Origin: Pseudomonas umsongensis
Lineage (GTDB): Bacteria; Pseudomonadota; Gammaproteobacteria; Pseudomonadales; Pseudomonadaceae
DNA length: 64,000 nucleotides
Reading direction: 5' to 3'
Assembly: GCF_002236105.1 (NCBI RefSeq)
Contig: NZ_NIWU01000001.1
Span: forward strand, 1,674,001 to 1,738,000
Shown: one piece after another, positions 17,284 through 27,646 of the stretch
Layout: each line of letters opens with the position of its first letter
Numbering within the stretch: position 1 is the first letter of the stretch
Notes under the pieces: generated by a model
The model's database searches: none
The model's input: the letters and a program-made list of their open reading frames with translations, nothing else
What the model was told of the DNA's origin: nothing
Program-made: the position numbers and the translations under genes

Positions 17284-17654
17284 CTGTAGCACCTATGATA
17301 AAACGCCATCCGCCCTTCCAACTGCGATCGCAGGCCGCTTGTCTCACGGCATTCAGGCAAGTCTGCCGCGGGTTCTCGTACATAACGGCTGCACATGACG
17401 GCTGGAAGGTGGGCACACAAGGCCGATTGACTGCATCGACCCCAGTTATATGTCCCTACTGAACTGACTTTTTATCTTTTTTGGCTTCAGCTACTTGAGC
17501 GACAGTGATTCTGCTCGCCCGCCTCAAGGGCAGGAAAACTGAATAGATCAAACCAAGTTGTTGCGAAGAATATCACGACAAGCCCAGCCCGCGCGTGATG
17601 GATGTAGGTGGCGACTATACTCACTGGTCATCAGTTGAGCATGTGGGAGCCGCC
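17284..17654. other. Divergent intergenic region between mqo and ilvD
   Basis: About 370 bases carry the promoters of both genes. I see a TATACT at 17616-17621, 34 bases before the ilvD start, as a candidate -10 without a good -35. I see no recognisable operator, and no small gene with a ribosome site. Confidence 0.4.
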
Positions 17655-19337
<1,683 letters not shown>

Positions 19338-19367
19338 AACCTGGATTTGTGTTGTCTGATCTACCGC

Positions 19368-19435
19368 CTTCGCGAGCAGGCTCGCTCCCACATTTTCTAA
19401 TGCATTCCATTGTGGGAGCGAGCCTGCTCGCGAAG
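19368..19435. repeat. Long hairpin of the REP family between convergent genes
   Basis: CTTCGCGAGCAGGCTCGCTCCCACA and its exact complement flank a 16-17-base spacer. The roughly 25-bp perfect stem lies between the ilvD and chemoreceptor stops and probably acts as a two-way terminator. Confidence 0.85.
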
Positions 19436-19470
19436 GGGCCCTTAAAGGCAGTGCAAAATGAAAGGATGTA

Positions 19471-21084
19471 TCAAAGGCGGAAGCGATCCACCGACTGCGA
19501 CAGTTGCCCCGCCAGCGAAGACAACTCATCCGTCGTCAAAGCCGTCTGCCCGATCACCTTGCTGTTGCCTTCGGACATGCCGGCAATCATCTCCACCTGA
19601 TGGGCGATTTCATTGCTGGCCAGGCTCTGCTCGCCGATGGTGCGGCTGATGTCGTTGACCAGTTGCGTGGTGTTGAGCGTGGCCTCGAGGATCTCGCGGA
19701 TGGCACGCTCGACGTCGGCGGTCACGGCCATGCCCTTGTCGACCTGGGACACGCCCTCCTCCATGCTGATCACCGCTTCGCGGGTGCTTTGCTGGATGCG
19801 CGAGACCATGGCGGCGATTTCCTGGGTCGAAGCGCTGGTGCGGCCCGCCAGGCTGCGCACTTCATCGGCCACCACGGCAAAACCACGGCCCTGCTCCCCA
19901 GCGCGGGCGGCTTCGATGGCGGCGTTGAGCGCCAGCAGGTTGGTCTGGTCGGCGATGCCCTTGATCACCTGGATGATGCTGAAAATTCCTTCGGATTCCT
20001 TGTCCAGGGTGCGAATCACCTGTGCCGACTGCTGCGCCGAACGGGCGATGCCGTCCATGTCGCTGACCACCTGATGGATCACCCGCCCACCATCCTTGGC
20101 CAGCGCCTCGGCCTGGTTGGCCATGTCCAGCGCCCTTCCGGCATGCCGGGTGATTTCCTCGATGCTCGCGGTCATTTCGCTGGCAGCGGCGGCCATGGTG
20201 CTGGCGGCGGCGCTTTGTTGCTGGCTGCTGCCGGCCACTTCGTGGCAACCCTCGCTCAGGCGTGTGCTCATGCCGTTGACACCATGGGCGTTGCTGCGTA
20301 CTGCTTCGATCATGTCGCGCAAATCACGCTGCATGGTCGCCAGGCTGCGAATCAGGGTGCTGGCTTCGTCCTTGCGCTCGGGTACTGCAATCGTCTCGCT
20401 CAGGTTGCCATGGGCGATGCGTTCGGCGATGAGGCTGGCCGTTTGCAAGGGGTTCATGATGCTCAGGATCACCCAGCGTCCCTGGACGAGCAGCAACAAC
20501 AGGCTGGCGAAAAGCACGGCGCCGAGGGCCAGGTTGGCGCTGCCGAGCGCTTGACGGGTCCCTGCACTGGTCTGTTGGGTGTTGTTTTCGATCAGCTCGC
20601 TGAGGGCCGCCATCTGGTCTTCCAGTTGGCTGAACACGCTGTTGAAGGCGCCCAGTTCTTTCTGCGCGGCCTCGGGGTTTTCCAGGGCGATTCCAACAAT
20701 GCGCTCGGCCGCAGCGATGTAGGTGTCGAGGCTGGGCTTGATCTTGTGCAAAGCGTCTTTGAGGGTGACATTGACCGCCAGGTTCAGGTTGTCGCCGAGC
20801 ACTTCGCGAAAGTGTGCCGCGTGCTCTTCGATGGACGTGCGCACTTCGGCCTTGCTGCTGGTACTTTTACCCAGCCCGACCAACATCGCGGACAACACGT
20901 CGGCACGTAGCGCGTCGTGCATCATGTCGGCTTCCATGTGGTTGCGCAGCACGGTCATGCCAACCTCGTTTTCCTGCACCGCATCCGCCATCCGGGCAGT
21001 CCCCAGGTAACCGACCAGGCCCATGATCAACGCGGTGAGCAACCCCGTCCCTATCAGCAGCAGCAAACGCAGTTTTATGGACAC
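19471..21084 (-). CDS. Methyl-accepting chemotaxis protein
   Basis: A 537-residue chemoreceptor. The first membrane helix is LLLLIGTGLLTALIMGLVGYLG (about residues 7-28). A helical periplasmic domain (about 30-185) looks like a four-helix-bundle sensor. The second helix (LALGAVLFASLLLLLVQ) is followed by a HAMP domain and the cytoplasmic hairpin tip [26 protein letters not shown]. The start is the GTG at 21084, where GAGGAA stands 7 bases upstream; a frame opening at 21132 adds residues with no ribosome site. The ligand is unknown. Confidence 0.93.
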   Translation of the reverse strand: MSIKLRLLLLIGTGLLTALIMGLVGYLGTARMADAVQENEVGMTVLRNHMEADMMHDALRADVLSAMLVGLGKSTSSKAEVRTSIEEHAAHFREVLGDNLNLAVNVTLKDALHKIKPSLDTYIAAAERIVGIALENPEAAQKELGAFNSVFSQLEDQMAALSELIENNTQQTSAGTRQALGSANLALGAVLFASLLLLLVQGRWVILSIMNPLQTASLIAERIAHGNLSETIAVPERKDEASTLIRSLATMQRDLRDMIEAVRSNAHGVNGMSTRLSEGCHEVAGSSQQQSAAASTMAAAASEMTASIEEITRHAGRALDMANQAEALAKDGGRVIHQVVSDMDGIARSAQQSAQVIRTLDKESEGIFSIIQVIKGIADQTNLLALNAAIEAARAGEQGRGFAVVADEVRSLAGRTSASTQEIAAMVSRIQQSTREAVISMEEGVSQVDKGMAVTADVERAIREILEATLNTTQLVNDISRTIGEQSLASNEIAHQVEMIAGMSEGNSKVIGQTALTTDELSSLAGQLSQSVDRFRL

Positions 21085-21183
21085 TCTGTGGTTCCTCTTT
21101 CTGGCACGTATGTCGATGGGCCAAACGGCCATCGCGAATGGCGTCTCAAGAGGTTATCGACGGGTCGCTGCGCGAATTGAAGG

Positions 21184-21861
21184 CTATCCCCACTGATTTC
21201 TGTTTTTGCGACATGCGGTAGGTAAAGCGGCTTTTTCTGCCGTATGTCGCAGTGAAACCAACAGCAGGCTCACCCATGCGCCAGCGACGGCGAGCGCCAT
21301 GTCCTTTTGAGAATCCCAGGGGTCGTTTTGCGCGCCGACAAAGGCTTTTGCCGTGTCGTCGCCCAAGTAAGCCCCGCCAATCCATTCCACCAGTTCGTAG
21401 ACGGCCGAGGTCGACAAAATGATGTTCAAGGCCATGAAGAACAGCCAGCGCCCGCGCAACGGTGTCAGCTGCAGCAGCACTTCGCGGATTGGCCAGGCCA
21501 TCATTAGCCCGTAGCTCAAATGAACCAGCCGGTCGTAATGGTTACGCTGCAGGCCAAAGCTCTTGTCGAAGCTGACGCCGGTCAAGGCCGAACACCAACG
21601 ATCGTAAGGCACCAGGGAATAGGTGTAATGGGCGCCTAGTTCATGAATGCACAAGAACACGAATACCAGCGTAAGGGAGGCCGCCGACAGGCGAAACTGG
21701 CGATAGAACACCACCAACGTCCCCACCAGCAGCAGCGCCAGCAGGTTTTCCAGCGCCCAATCCACCCGGCTACGTGGGGAATAGCCCAGCGCAATGACGA
21801 CCAGCATGAACAGAATCAACAGCGTCAATTCGTATCGCGGATGTTCCCTGGGCTGCATCAT
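21184..21861 (-). CDS. YjdF-type (DUF2238) inner-membrane protein
   Basis: 225 residues with about six hydrophobic segments (LTLLILFMLVVIALGY, LLALLLVGTLVVFY, LTLVFVFLCIHELGAHYTYS and others). The HELGAHYTYSLVPY, NHYDRLVHLSYGL and YELVEWIGGAYLGDDT stretches, with conserved His, Asp and Glu, match the DUF2238/YjdF family. The function of this family is unknown. The C-terminus is short and basic. Confidence 0.85.
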   Translation of the reverse strand: MMQPREHPRYELTLLILFMLVVIALGYSPRSRVDWALENLLALLLVGTLVVFYRQFRLSAASLTLVFVFLCIHELGAHYTYSLVPYDRWCSALTGVSFDKSFGLQRNHYDRLVHLSYGLMMAWPIREVLLQLTPLRGRWLFFMALNIILSTSAVYELVEWIGGAYLGDDTAKAFVGAQNDPWDSQKDMALAVAGAWVSLLLVSLRHTAEKAALPTACRKNRNQWG

Positions 21862-22028
21862 GTGAGTTCCTCGACACCCGTGAATTCAAGATCCATAGGG
21901 ACTTTTAACTTCGAGAGGAACCCTCGCCGCAAGTTCGCTTTTTTCCTTTGACTCATGCTAGGTTGTACGATGACCGATGAGCAGCATTGCCCGGTCGCTC
22001 CGATCACTCATAACAACAAGGAACCCTC

Positions 22029-22460
22029 ATGAAAAAAGCAAAGGTGCTGATTGGTTTTCTGTGCCTGTTCTGCGGCTACGTCGCAGCCAGCCCAGCGGCC
22101 GCGGACAAGGACGTGGCAAAAGCCGTCGATCACTTGACCCAGGCAATGCTGCATAAGGACATTGCCGAGCTGAATGCGTTGACGGCCGAGAACCTCAGCT
22201 ACGGCCATTCCAGCGGCAAAATCCAGGACAAGCAACAATTCATCGCCGATATCGAAACCGGCAAAAGCGCCTTCAAGACCCTTGAGATGCAGAACCAGAC
22301 CATCACCGTCTCCGGCGATGTGGCGTTGGTTCGCCACCACTTTTCGGCCCAGGCTCTCAAGGGCTCCGAGGTGGTCCCGACGGAAATCGAGAACTTCCAG
22401 ATCTGGCAGAAACAAAGCGGAAAATGGCTACTGGTAGGACGACAGGCGTTCAAGTTCTGA
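22029..22460 (+). CDS. Secreted NTF2-like (SnoaL/DUF4440) protein
   Basis: 143 residues with a signal peptide (MKKAKVLIGFLCLFCGYVAASPAAA) and an NTF2-like cone-fold domain: AVDHLTQAMLHKDIAELNALTAENLSYGHSSGKIQDK, ALVRHHFSAQAL and ENFQIWQKQSGKWLLVGRQA, the usual final strands of DUF4440 proteins. Such exported domains bind small ligands or act as enzymes. No function can be given. It is divergent from the YjdF-type gene. Confidence 0.85.
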   Translation: MKKAKVLIGFLCLFCGYVAASPAAADKDVAKAVDHLTQAMLHKDIAELNALTAENLSYGHSSGKIQDKQQFIADIETGKSAFKTLEMQNQTITVSGDVALVRHHFSAQALKGSEVVPTEIENFQIWQKQSGKWLLVGRQAFKF

Positions 22461-22479
22461 TGTGGGGGTGATCCCGGGA

Positions 22480-22521
22480 AAAGGGGACGAATGGGCGTCT
22501 ACCCGCCGATCCGTCCCCTTT
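22480..22521. terminator. Hairpin between convergent genes
   Basis: AAAGGGGACG and CGTCCCCTTT form a perfect 10-bp outer stem, with a GC-rich inner region able to pair further. It separates the NTF2-like gene from the CBS-domain gene. Confidence 0.75.
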
Positions 22522-22548
22522 CGTGCTGCGCTGATTTCGAGGCTGTTT

Positions 22549-22989
22549 TCAGTGCCCGCGAATGTAATGCTCAAACTGTCGAATCAAGTCGGCCTGTTCG
22601 ACAATGGCTTGCTTGACCAGATCGCCAATCGACAGCAAACCGATCAACTCGCCGTTTTCCACCACCGGCAGATGCCGCAAATGGCTGTCAGTCATGACCG
22701 CCATGCAATGCTCGATGCTCTGTTGGCTGTCGGCCGTGACCACCGGCGAGCTCATGATCGCCCGGACCGGCGTGCCCACTGACGAACGCCCCAGCAGCAC
22801 CACCTTGCGCGCATAGTCACGCTCGCTGATCACCCCGACGACCTGGCCCTTTTCGATCACCGGCAACGCGCCCACGTTCTTTTCGGCCATTTTCTGCACG
22901 GCCTCCAACACCATGGCGTCGGGTGCGATGCTGTGCACCTGCTGATTTTCCACGACCTTGAGCTTGAGCAACTGTGCGGCTGTCTTCAT
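22549..22989 (-). CDS. Two-CBS-domain protein
   Basis: A 146-residue protein consisting only of a CBS pair: VLEAVQKMAEKNVGALPVIEKGQVVGVISERDYARKV and IMSSPVVTADSQQSIEHCMAVMTDSHLRHLPVVENGELIGLLSIGDLV. Stand-alone CBS pairs of this type bind adenine nucleotides or NADH. It lies 31 bases downstream of nirD on the same strand with its own GGAG site, so it may be the last gene of the nirBD transcript. Confidence 0.92.
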   Translation of the reverse strand: MKTAAQLLKLKVVENQQVHSIAPDAMVLEAVQKMAEKNVGALPVIEKGQVVGVISERDYARKVVLLGRSSVGTPVRAIMSSPVVTADSQQSIEHCMAVMTDSHLRHLPVVENGELIGLLSIGDLVKQAIVEQADLIRQFEHYIRGH

Positions 22990-23020
22990 GTTCGTCTCCT
23001 GATGTAAATGGCCTGCAACG

Positions 23021-23395
23021 TCAGGCCACTCCGACTTCCACCAACCCTTCGTTCAACCGCACTGGCCAGACCCGCAAGCGCTGTTGCGGGTACTCCAGGC
23101 AACTGCCATCCTCAAGACGAAAATGCTGCTTGTAGATCGGCGAGGCAACGACCAGGTCGCCCTTGATGCTGCCGACCAGTCCGCGGCCGATGACATTGGC
23201 CCCCGATTGCGGGTCGTGGTTGTCGATGGCATAGAGTTGTTTGCCTTCCATGCCCGGCAGGTAGAACAGCGCCACCTGGGCACCGTCCAGCCACACCACC
23301 ACACCGGAGTCATTGACCAGGTCCTGCTGGCTGCACACCGATTGCCAGACGACAGACGCAGGGGCTTCAACGCGTAGGGTATTGGACGGGTTCAT
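23021..23395 (-). CDS. nirD: Assimilatory nitrite reductase small subunit NirD
   Basis: 124 residues with a Rieske-like fold (YAIDNHDPQSGANVIGRGLVG and ASPIYKQHFRLEDGSCLEYP). The Cys/His ligands of true Rieske proteins are absent, as is usual for NirD. It partners NirB in NADH-dependent reduction of nitrite to ammonium. Its ATG overlaps the nirB stop by one base. Confidence 0.92.
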   Translation of the reverse strand: MNPSNTLRVEAPASVVWQSVCSQQDLVNDSGVVVWLDGAQVALFYLPGMEGKQLYAIDNHDPQSGANVIGRGLVGSIKGDLVVASPIYKQHFRLEDGSCLEYPQQRLRVWPVRLNEGLVEVGVA

Positions 23396-25956
23396 CAGAC
23401 ACTCTCCTCGGTAACAGGGATCAGGTTGAGTTCAGCCGCCATGATCGGCCGGCGCTGGCCGCGCTCCTGGACAAAGTGGATGTCCGGATCCGGGCGTTTA
23501 TCGTTGACGAAGGTCCGGAAGCGCTTGAGCTTTTCCGGGTCCTTGAGGGCATTGGCCCACTCGCATTCGTAGCGATTGACCACCAGTTGCATCTGCGACT
23601 CGAGCTCGGCGCCCAGGCCCAGGCTGTCGTGGATGATCACGTCCTTGAGGTAATCCAGGCCGCCTTCCAGGCTTTCGCGCCAGACCGAGGTGCGCTGCAG
23701 CTTGTCGGCGGTACGGATGTAGAACATCAGGAAGCGGTCGATGTAGCGGATCAGGGTCGCGTCATCGAGGTCGGTGGCGAACAGCTCGGCATGGCGCGGG
23801 CGCATGCCGCCGTTACCGGCGATGTAGAGGTTCCACCCCTTCTCGGTGGCGATCACGCCGACGTCCTTGCTTTGCGCCTCGGCGCACTCACGGGTGCAAC
23901 CGGACACCGCGAACTTGAGCTTGTGCGGCGAACGCAGGCCCTTGTAGCGATCCTCAATGGTCAGTGCCATTTGCACGCTGTCCTGCACGCCATAGCGGCA
24001 CCAGGTGCTGCCGACACAGGACTTCACCGTGCGAGTCGACTTGCCGTAGGCGTGACCGGTTTCGAAGCCCGCTTCAATCAGTTCGCCCCAGATGTCCGGC
24101 AACTGGTGCAACTGGGCGCCGAACAGGTCGATGCGCTGGCCGCCGGTAATCTTGGTGTAGAGGTCATACTTTTTCGCCACCACGCCGATGGCAATCAGCT
24201 TGTCGGCAGTAATCTCGCCACCGGGAATGCGTGGCACGACCGAATAGGTGCCGTTCTTCTGCATGTTGGCCATGAAGGTGTCGTTGGTGTCCTGCAGCGG
24301 CACCAGCGACGGGTCCATGATCGGCTGGTTCCAGCACGACGCCAGGATCGAGCCCACCGCCGGCTTGCACACGTCGCAACCGGTGTGGCCACGGCCATGC
24401 TTGGCCAGCAATTCTTCGAAGCTGATCACCCCTTCTACCCGTACCAGCGCATACAGCTCCTGGCGGGTGTAGGCGAAGTGTTCGCACAGGCTCTTGTCGA
24501 CGCTGACCCCACGGGCAATCAGCTCATGTTCGAAGACTTGCTTGAGCAACCCGGCGCAACCGCCGCAGCCGGTGCAGGCCTTGGTCTGCGACTTGAGCAG
24601 GCCAAGGTCGGTGCAACCGCCGTCGATGGCCGAGCAGATGGCGCCCTTGGTCACGTTGTGGCACGAGCAAACCGTGGCCGTTTCCGGCAAGGCGCCAGGC
24701 CCCAGGGTTGGTGCACCTTCGGACGACGGCAGGATCAACGCGGCGGGTTCGGCCGGCAAGGCGATCGCGTTCTGCATGTATTGCAACAGCGTGTCGTAAT
24801 AGCTGTTGTCGCCGATCAGCACTGCACCGAGCACGTGTTTGCCGCTGGCATCCACCACCAGGCGGCGATAGCTGGCCGTGGTTTCGTCGATGAACTGATA
24901 GCTGCGCGCGCCAGGCGTATTGGCGTGGGCGTCGCCGATGGAGCCAACGTCGACGCCCAGCAGCTTGAGCTTGGTCGACATGTCGGCACCCTGGAACGGC
25001 TCGGCGGCATCGTCACACAGGCGCGCGGCGACACTGCGGGCCATCTGGTAACCCGGCGCGACCAGGCCGAACAGGCTGCCGTTCCAGGACGCGCATTCAC
25101 CGATGGCGTAGATGTTCGGGTCACAGCTCAGGCAGGTGTCATCGATCACCACGCCACCGCGCGGGCCGATCTCCAGCGCGCATTGCCGGGCCAGCGCATC
25201 CTGGGCGCGGATCCCGGCGGAGAACACGATCAGGTCGGTCTCGAGGAATTCGTCGTTGGCGAAGTTCATCCGGTAGCGGTACTGCTCGCCAGCGCTGATC
25301 GATTGCGTGGCGCGGGACAGGTGCACGCCGACGCCAAGGCGCTCGATCTGCGCCTTGAGCGCCAGGCCACCCAGATCATCGAGTTGCACCGGCATCAGGC
25401 GCGGGGCGAATTCCACCACGTGCGCTTCGAGCCCCAGGCTTTTCAGGGCGTTGGCGGCTTCAAGGCCCAGCAAGCCACCGCCGACCACCACACCGCGCCG
25501 GGCATTGGCCGCCGCGGCACGAATGGCATCGAGGTCTTCCAGGGTGCGATAGACCAGGCGCGAATCGCCTTCGGCGCCTTCGATCGGCGGCACGAACGGA
25601 TAGGAGCCGGTGGCCAGGACCAGCTTGTCGTAGGCCACGCAACCTTGAGCGGTGATCACCTGGCGCCGGGCGCGGTCGATTTCCAGCACCGGTATCCCCA
25701 GGTGCAACGTGACGCCTTGGGTCTCGTACAGCCCCGCGTCACTGAGTGCCAGCGACTCGGCGTCGCGACCGGAAAAGTACTCGGACAGATGCACGCGGTC
25801 GTAGGCACGCATTGGTTCTTCGCTGAAGACATGCAGCCGATAGCGGTCAAGGGCGCCACGTTCGATCAACTGCTCGACACAATGATGCCCGACCATGCCA
25901 TTGCCGATCACGACCAGCGTTTGCTGTTTGTTCAAAGTGGCTACATTGGAATTCAT
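23395..25956 (-). CDS. nirB: NADH-dependent nitrite reductase large subunit NirB
   Basis: An 853-residue cytoplasmic enzyme. An N-terminal FAD/NAD domain (VVIGNGMVGHHCVEQL; GVVVGGGLLGLEAANAL) is followed by a BFD-like [2Fe-2S] domain (ATVCSCHNVTKGAIC..CTGCGGC). The C-terminal siroheme/[4Fe-4S] domain has CVGSTWCRYG and KFAVSGCTRECAEAQ. The start is set at the ATG at 25956 (MNSNVATLNKQQTLVVIG). A frame that continues upstream to 26097 reads through the leader hairpins and is not coding. Expression is probably controlled by sigma-54 and leader antitermination (see the leader features). No nitrate reductase gene is adjacent. Confidence 0.94.
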   Translation of the reverse strand: MNSNVATLNKQQTLVVIGNGMVGHHCVEQLIERGALDRYRLHVFSEEPMRAYDRVHLSEYFSGRDAESLALSDAGLYETQGVTLHLGIPVLEIDRARRQVITAQGCVAYDKLVLATGSYPFVPPIEGAEGDSRLVYRTLEDLDAIRAAAANARRGVVVGGGLLGLEAANALKSLGLEAHVVEFAPRLMPVQLDDLGGLALKAQIERLGVGVHLSRATQSISAGEQYRYRMNFANDEFLETDLIVFSAGIRAQDALARQCALEIGPRGGVVIDDTCLSCDPNIYAIGECASWNGSLFGLVAPGYQMARSVAARLCDDAAEPFQGADMSTKLKLLGVDVGSIGDAHANTPGARSYQFIDETTASYRRLVVDASGKHVLGAVLIGDNSYYDTLLQYMQNAIALPAEPAALILPSSEGAPTLGPGALPETATVCSCHNVTKGAICSAIDGGCTDLGLLKSQTKACTGCGGCAGLLKQVFEHELIARGVSVDKSLCEHFAYTRQELYALVRVEGVISFEELLAKHGRGHTGCDVCKPAVGSILASCWNQPIMDPSLVPLQDTNDTFMANMQKNGTYSVVPRIPGGEITADKLIAIGVVAKKYDLYTKITGGQRIDLFGAQLHQLPDIWGELIEAGFETGHAYGKSTRTVKSCVGSTWCRYGVQDSVQMALTIEDRYKGLRSPHKLKFAVSGCTRECAEAQSKDVGVIATEKGWNLYIAGNGGMRPRHAELFATDLDDATLIRYIDRFLMFYIRTADKLQRTSVWRESLEGGLDYLKDVIIHDSLGLGAELESQMQLVVNRYECEWANALKDPEKLKRFRTFVNDKRPDPDIHFVQERGQRRPIMAAELNLIPVTEESV

Positions 25957-25995
25957 AAACGACACCTGCCCTAAGCCCATCACGGTGAAAAAAAG

Positions 25996-26032
25996 CAAAA
26001 AAAAACGCCTGAAACCTTGCGGTTCCAGGCGT
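25996..26032 (-). terminator. Attenuator (terminator) in the nirB leader
   Basis: On the minus strand ACGCCTGGAACC-GCAA-GGTTTCAGGCGT (one mismatch) is followed by nine Ts. It lies between the promoter and nirB, 40 bases before the start codon, so it must be read through for nirB expression. Confidence 0.88.
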
Positions 26033-26041
26033 CTTTGCCTG
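26026..26041 (-). promoter_or_regulatory. ANTAR target hairpin P2 (hexaloop) overlapping the attenuator
   Basis: On the minus strand CAGGC-AAAGAC-GCCTG forms a 5-bp stem with a six-base loop having A at position 1 and G at position 4, the ANTAR-target signature. Its 3' arm is the 5' arm of the terminator, so forming P2 prevents termination. Confidence 0.75.
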
Positions 26042-26060
26042 TTCTTTTGCGGTGTTGAAA

Positions 26061-26080
26061 ACCAGACGGCCATGCCTGAT
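26061..26080 (-). promoter_or_regulatory. ANTAR target hairpin P1 (hexaloop)
   Basis: On the minus strand ATCAGGC-ATGGCC-GTCTGGT forms a 7-bp stem (two G-U pairs). The six-base loop again has A1 and G4. It lies 19 bases upstream of P2, as in the two-hairpin motif bound by dimeric ANTAR proteins such as NasR or NasT. Confidence 0.75.
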
Positions 26081-26171
26081 CCACCGATGTTGCCCACGAC
26101 CTGTGCGGCCAGTCGATCTTCGTTGACCGAGAGGGCTGCCCATCTTTTTCAGAGGGGCTTGATGGGGATTA

Positions 26172-26190
26172 TGCAGGGTTTGTGCCAGCC
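26172..26190 (-). promoter_or_regulatory. Sigma-54 promoter of nirBD
   Basis: On the minus strand CTGGCACAAACCCTGCATA has the -24 GG and -12 GC with exactly 10 bases between, matching TGGCACG-N4-TTGCA closely. The start would be near 26160, giving a leader of about 200 bases. TGGTGCA half-sites resembling NtrC-box halves occur upstream at 26213-26219 and 26333-26339, but no full palindrome is seen. Confidence 0.8.
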
Positions 26191-26377
26191 GAACGCAAGA
26201 AGACATCATGGTGGTGCAGACGTGAGTGTTTAGTCCTTGCTGGCCGCCAGATTGGCAGGTTTGTGGCGAAATGAATGGTGCTGCCAGTGGTAAATGTCGC
26301 AGAGAAAAATGCATCGGCAACCCGCTTCGCACTGGTGCACGCTTTCGGTCACCGCGCTTTAAAAGTGCGCAAAACCT

Positions 26378-26440
26378 GTAGGAGCGAGCATGCTCGCGAT
26401 GAACCTGAGAGCGCCGAGGGGTGTCAGGTGCCCAGCGGCC
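26378..26440. repeat. Single REP arm (GTAGGAGCGAGC family)
   Basis: GTAGGAGCGAGCATGCTCGCGATGAACCTGAG followed by the GGGTGTCAGG middle, with no inverted partner. It is followed by a fragment of the composite-element arm (GCTTTGGCTTTTGATTTTCTTACCCCC, to about 26480). Confidence 0.75.
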
Positions 26441-26577
26441 GCCTCGTCGTTGCTTTGGCTTTTGATTTTCTTACCCCCTCACGCCATGAGCCTGTCCGTC
26501 AACCTGTGACGATTGCCATCGGCGCTTCTACCAACGTTGATCCATGATGCGTCGAAGCCTGTGGGCGATGTTGTTGG

Positions 26578-27352
26578 AGTACATATCCATTGCTGCGGTA
26601 ACGGCGGCTTATGGTTTCGCCCTTACGGCGACTCCCTTTTTCAAACGCCAAAAAGGAAGCAAAAGGCTTTGCCCCACCACTCGGTGCCTCGCTGTGGCTC
26701 GGCATGCCCTCTCTCCGGCATTGCTCCCTGGGTCGCCGCGATGGGCCATCCCTGGCCCAGCGCGGCTAAACCGGCGTCCTGCCGGTTTCCCCACTGCGCA
26801 ATGCCTGCGTTCGGCCATCGTGGTTAACGGGGCACCCAGATCAAAAGCCAAAGCGAGGCGGCCTGACAGCCGACCTGATTTCAAGTGAGCACGTACCCCT
26901 GTAGGAGCGAGCCTGCTCGCGATGGACGTCAACGATAACCCGCCCTGTCTGGATGAACGCGCCGCCTGGAAGTCCATCGCCAGCAGGCTGGCTCCCACAA
27001 TGGGATCGCGGACAGACCTGCCATCAGGTCGGCTGTCAGGCCGCCTCGCTTTGGCTGTTGCTTTTGATTTGGCTTTTGATTTTCTTGCCCCCTCGAGAGG
27101 CCGAGTGGAGGTTCTGTGCAGTGGGTAAACCGGCATGGATGCCGGTTTAGCCGCGCTGGGCCAAGGATGGCCCATCGCGGCGACCCACGGAGCAGGACCG
27201 GAGCGAGGGTATGCCGAGCCCTAGCGAGGCACCGAACGCCAGGGGCAAGAGCCCTTGGTTACTTGGGGCCGGGCGGCGTTCCGTTCTTCCAAGTGACTCG
27301 CTGTAAGAGCGAAACCCTAGGTGGCCGTTACCGCAGGAATGGATATGTACTC
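26578..27352. repeat. Composite inverted-repeat element, copy 3
   Basis: Termini are GGAGTACATATCCATTGCTGC on the left and GGATATGTACTCC on the right, exact inverses over 13 bases. The arms match copies 1, 2 and 4. The core (about 26895-27005) holds an inverted REP pair (GTAGGAGCGAGCCTGCTCGC / CAGCAGGCTGGCTCCCACA). It lies upstream of the nirBD promoter region and downstream of the ybdD gene. No credible gene is inside. Confidence 0.85.
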
Positions 27353-27445
27353 CGTCAACAAACAATAGGTCGGCTGTCAGGACGCCTTCGCTGGCAAACC
27401 AGCTCCCACAGTGGGTCGGGCCCGTAAGCGGGGTAGTTTTCAGCG

Positions 27446-27646
27446 TCAGCAACACCGCGTATTACATTTCCCGCGCCCAAAACGGGCGTCCTGACGCTCA
27501 CGGAAAAACGCCTCGTAGGTCATCACCGGCTCGCCCGGATGGCTGATCGCCCTCTGTGCGACATAGTTGTCGTAATCGGGAACGCCCACCATCAAACGCG
27601 CGCTCTGGCTAAGGAAACTGGCGGCTTGCTGCAATTTGCGGATCAT
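27446..27646 (-). CDS. YbdD/YjiX family (DUF466) small protein
   Basis: 66 residues with the family signature VGVPDYDNYVAQR..HPGEPVMTYEAFFRERQDARFG and a Cys-rich C-terminus (KCNTRCC). In many bacteria this gene follows cstA, encoding a peptide/pyruvate transporter, and the small protein is thought to assist it. No cstA is adjacent here, so this is an orphan copy. A longer minus-strand frame that overlaps the SCO gene is spurious; the ATG at 27646 is the family start, though the ribosome site is weak. Confidence 0.88.
   Translation of the reverse strand: MIRKLQQAASFLSQSARLMVGVPDYDNYVAQRAISHPGEPVMTYEAFFRERQDARFGRGKCNTRCC

Noticed and set aside
15826-17289. A 487-codon plus-strand frame antisense to mqo (and similar long antisense frames over ilvD, nirB, katG, U32 and both chemoreceptors)
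   Set aside because: They have no recognisable domains and no ribosome sites. High-GC codon bias routinely opens antisense frames.
25957-26097. N-terminal extension of NirB
   Set aside because: The extension runs through the terminator and ANTAR hairpins, has no family similarity, and would move the leader structures inside the coding region.
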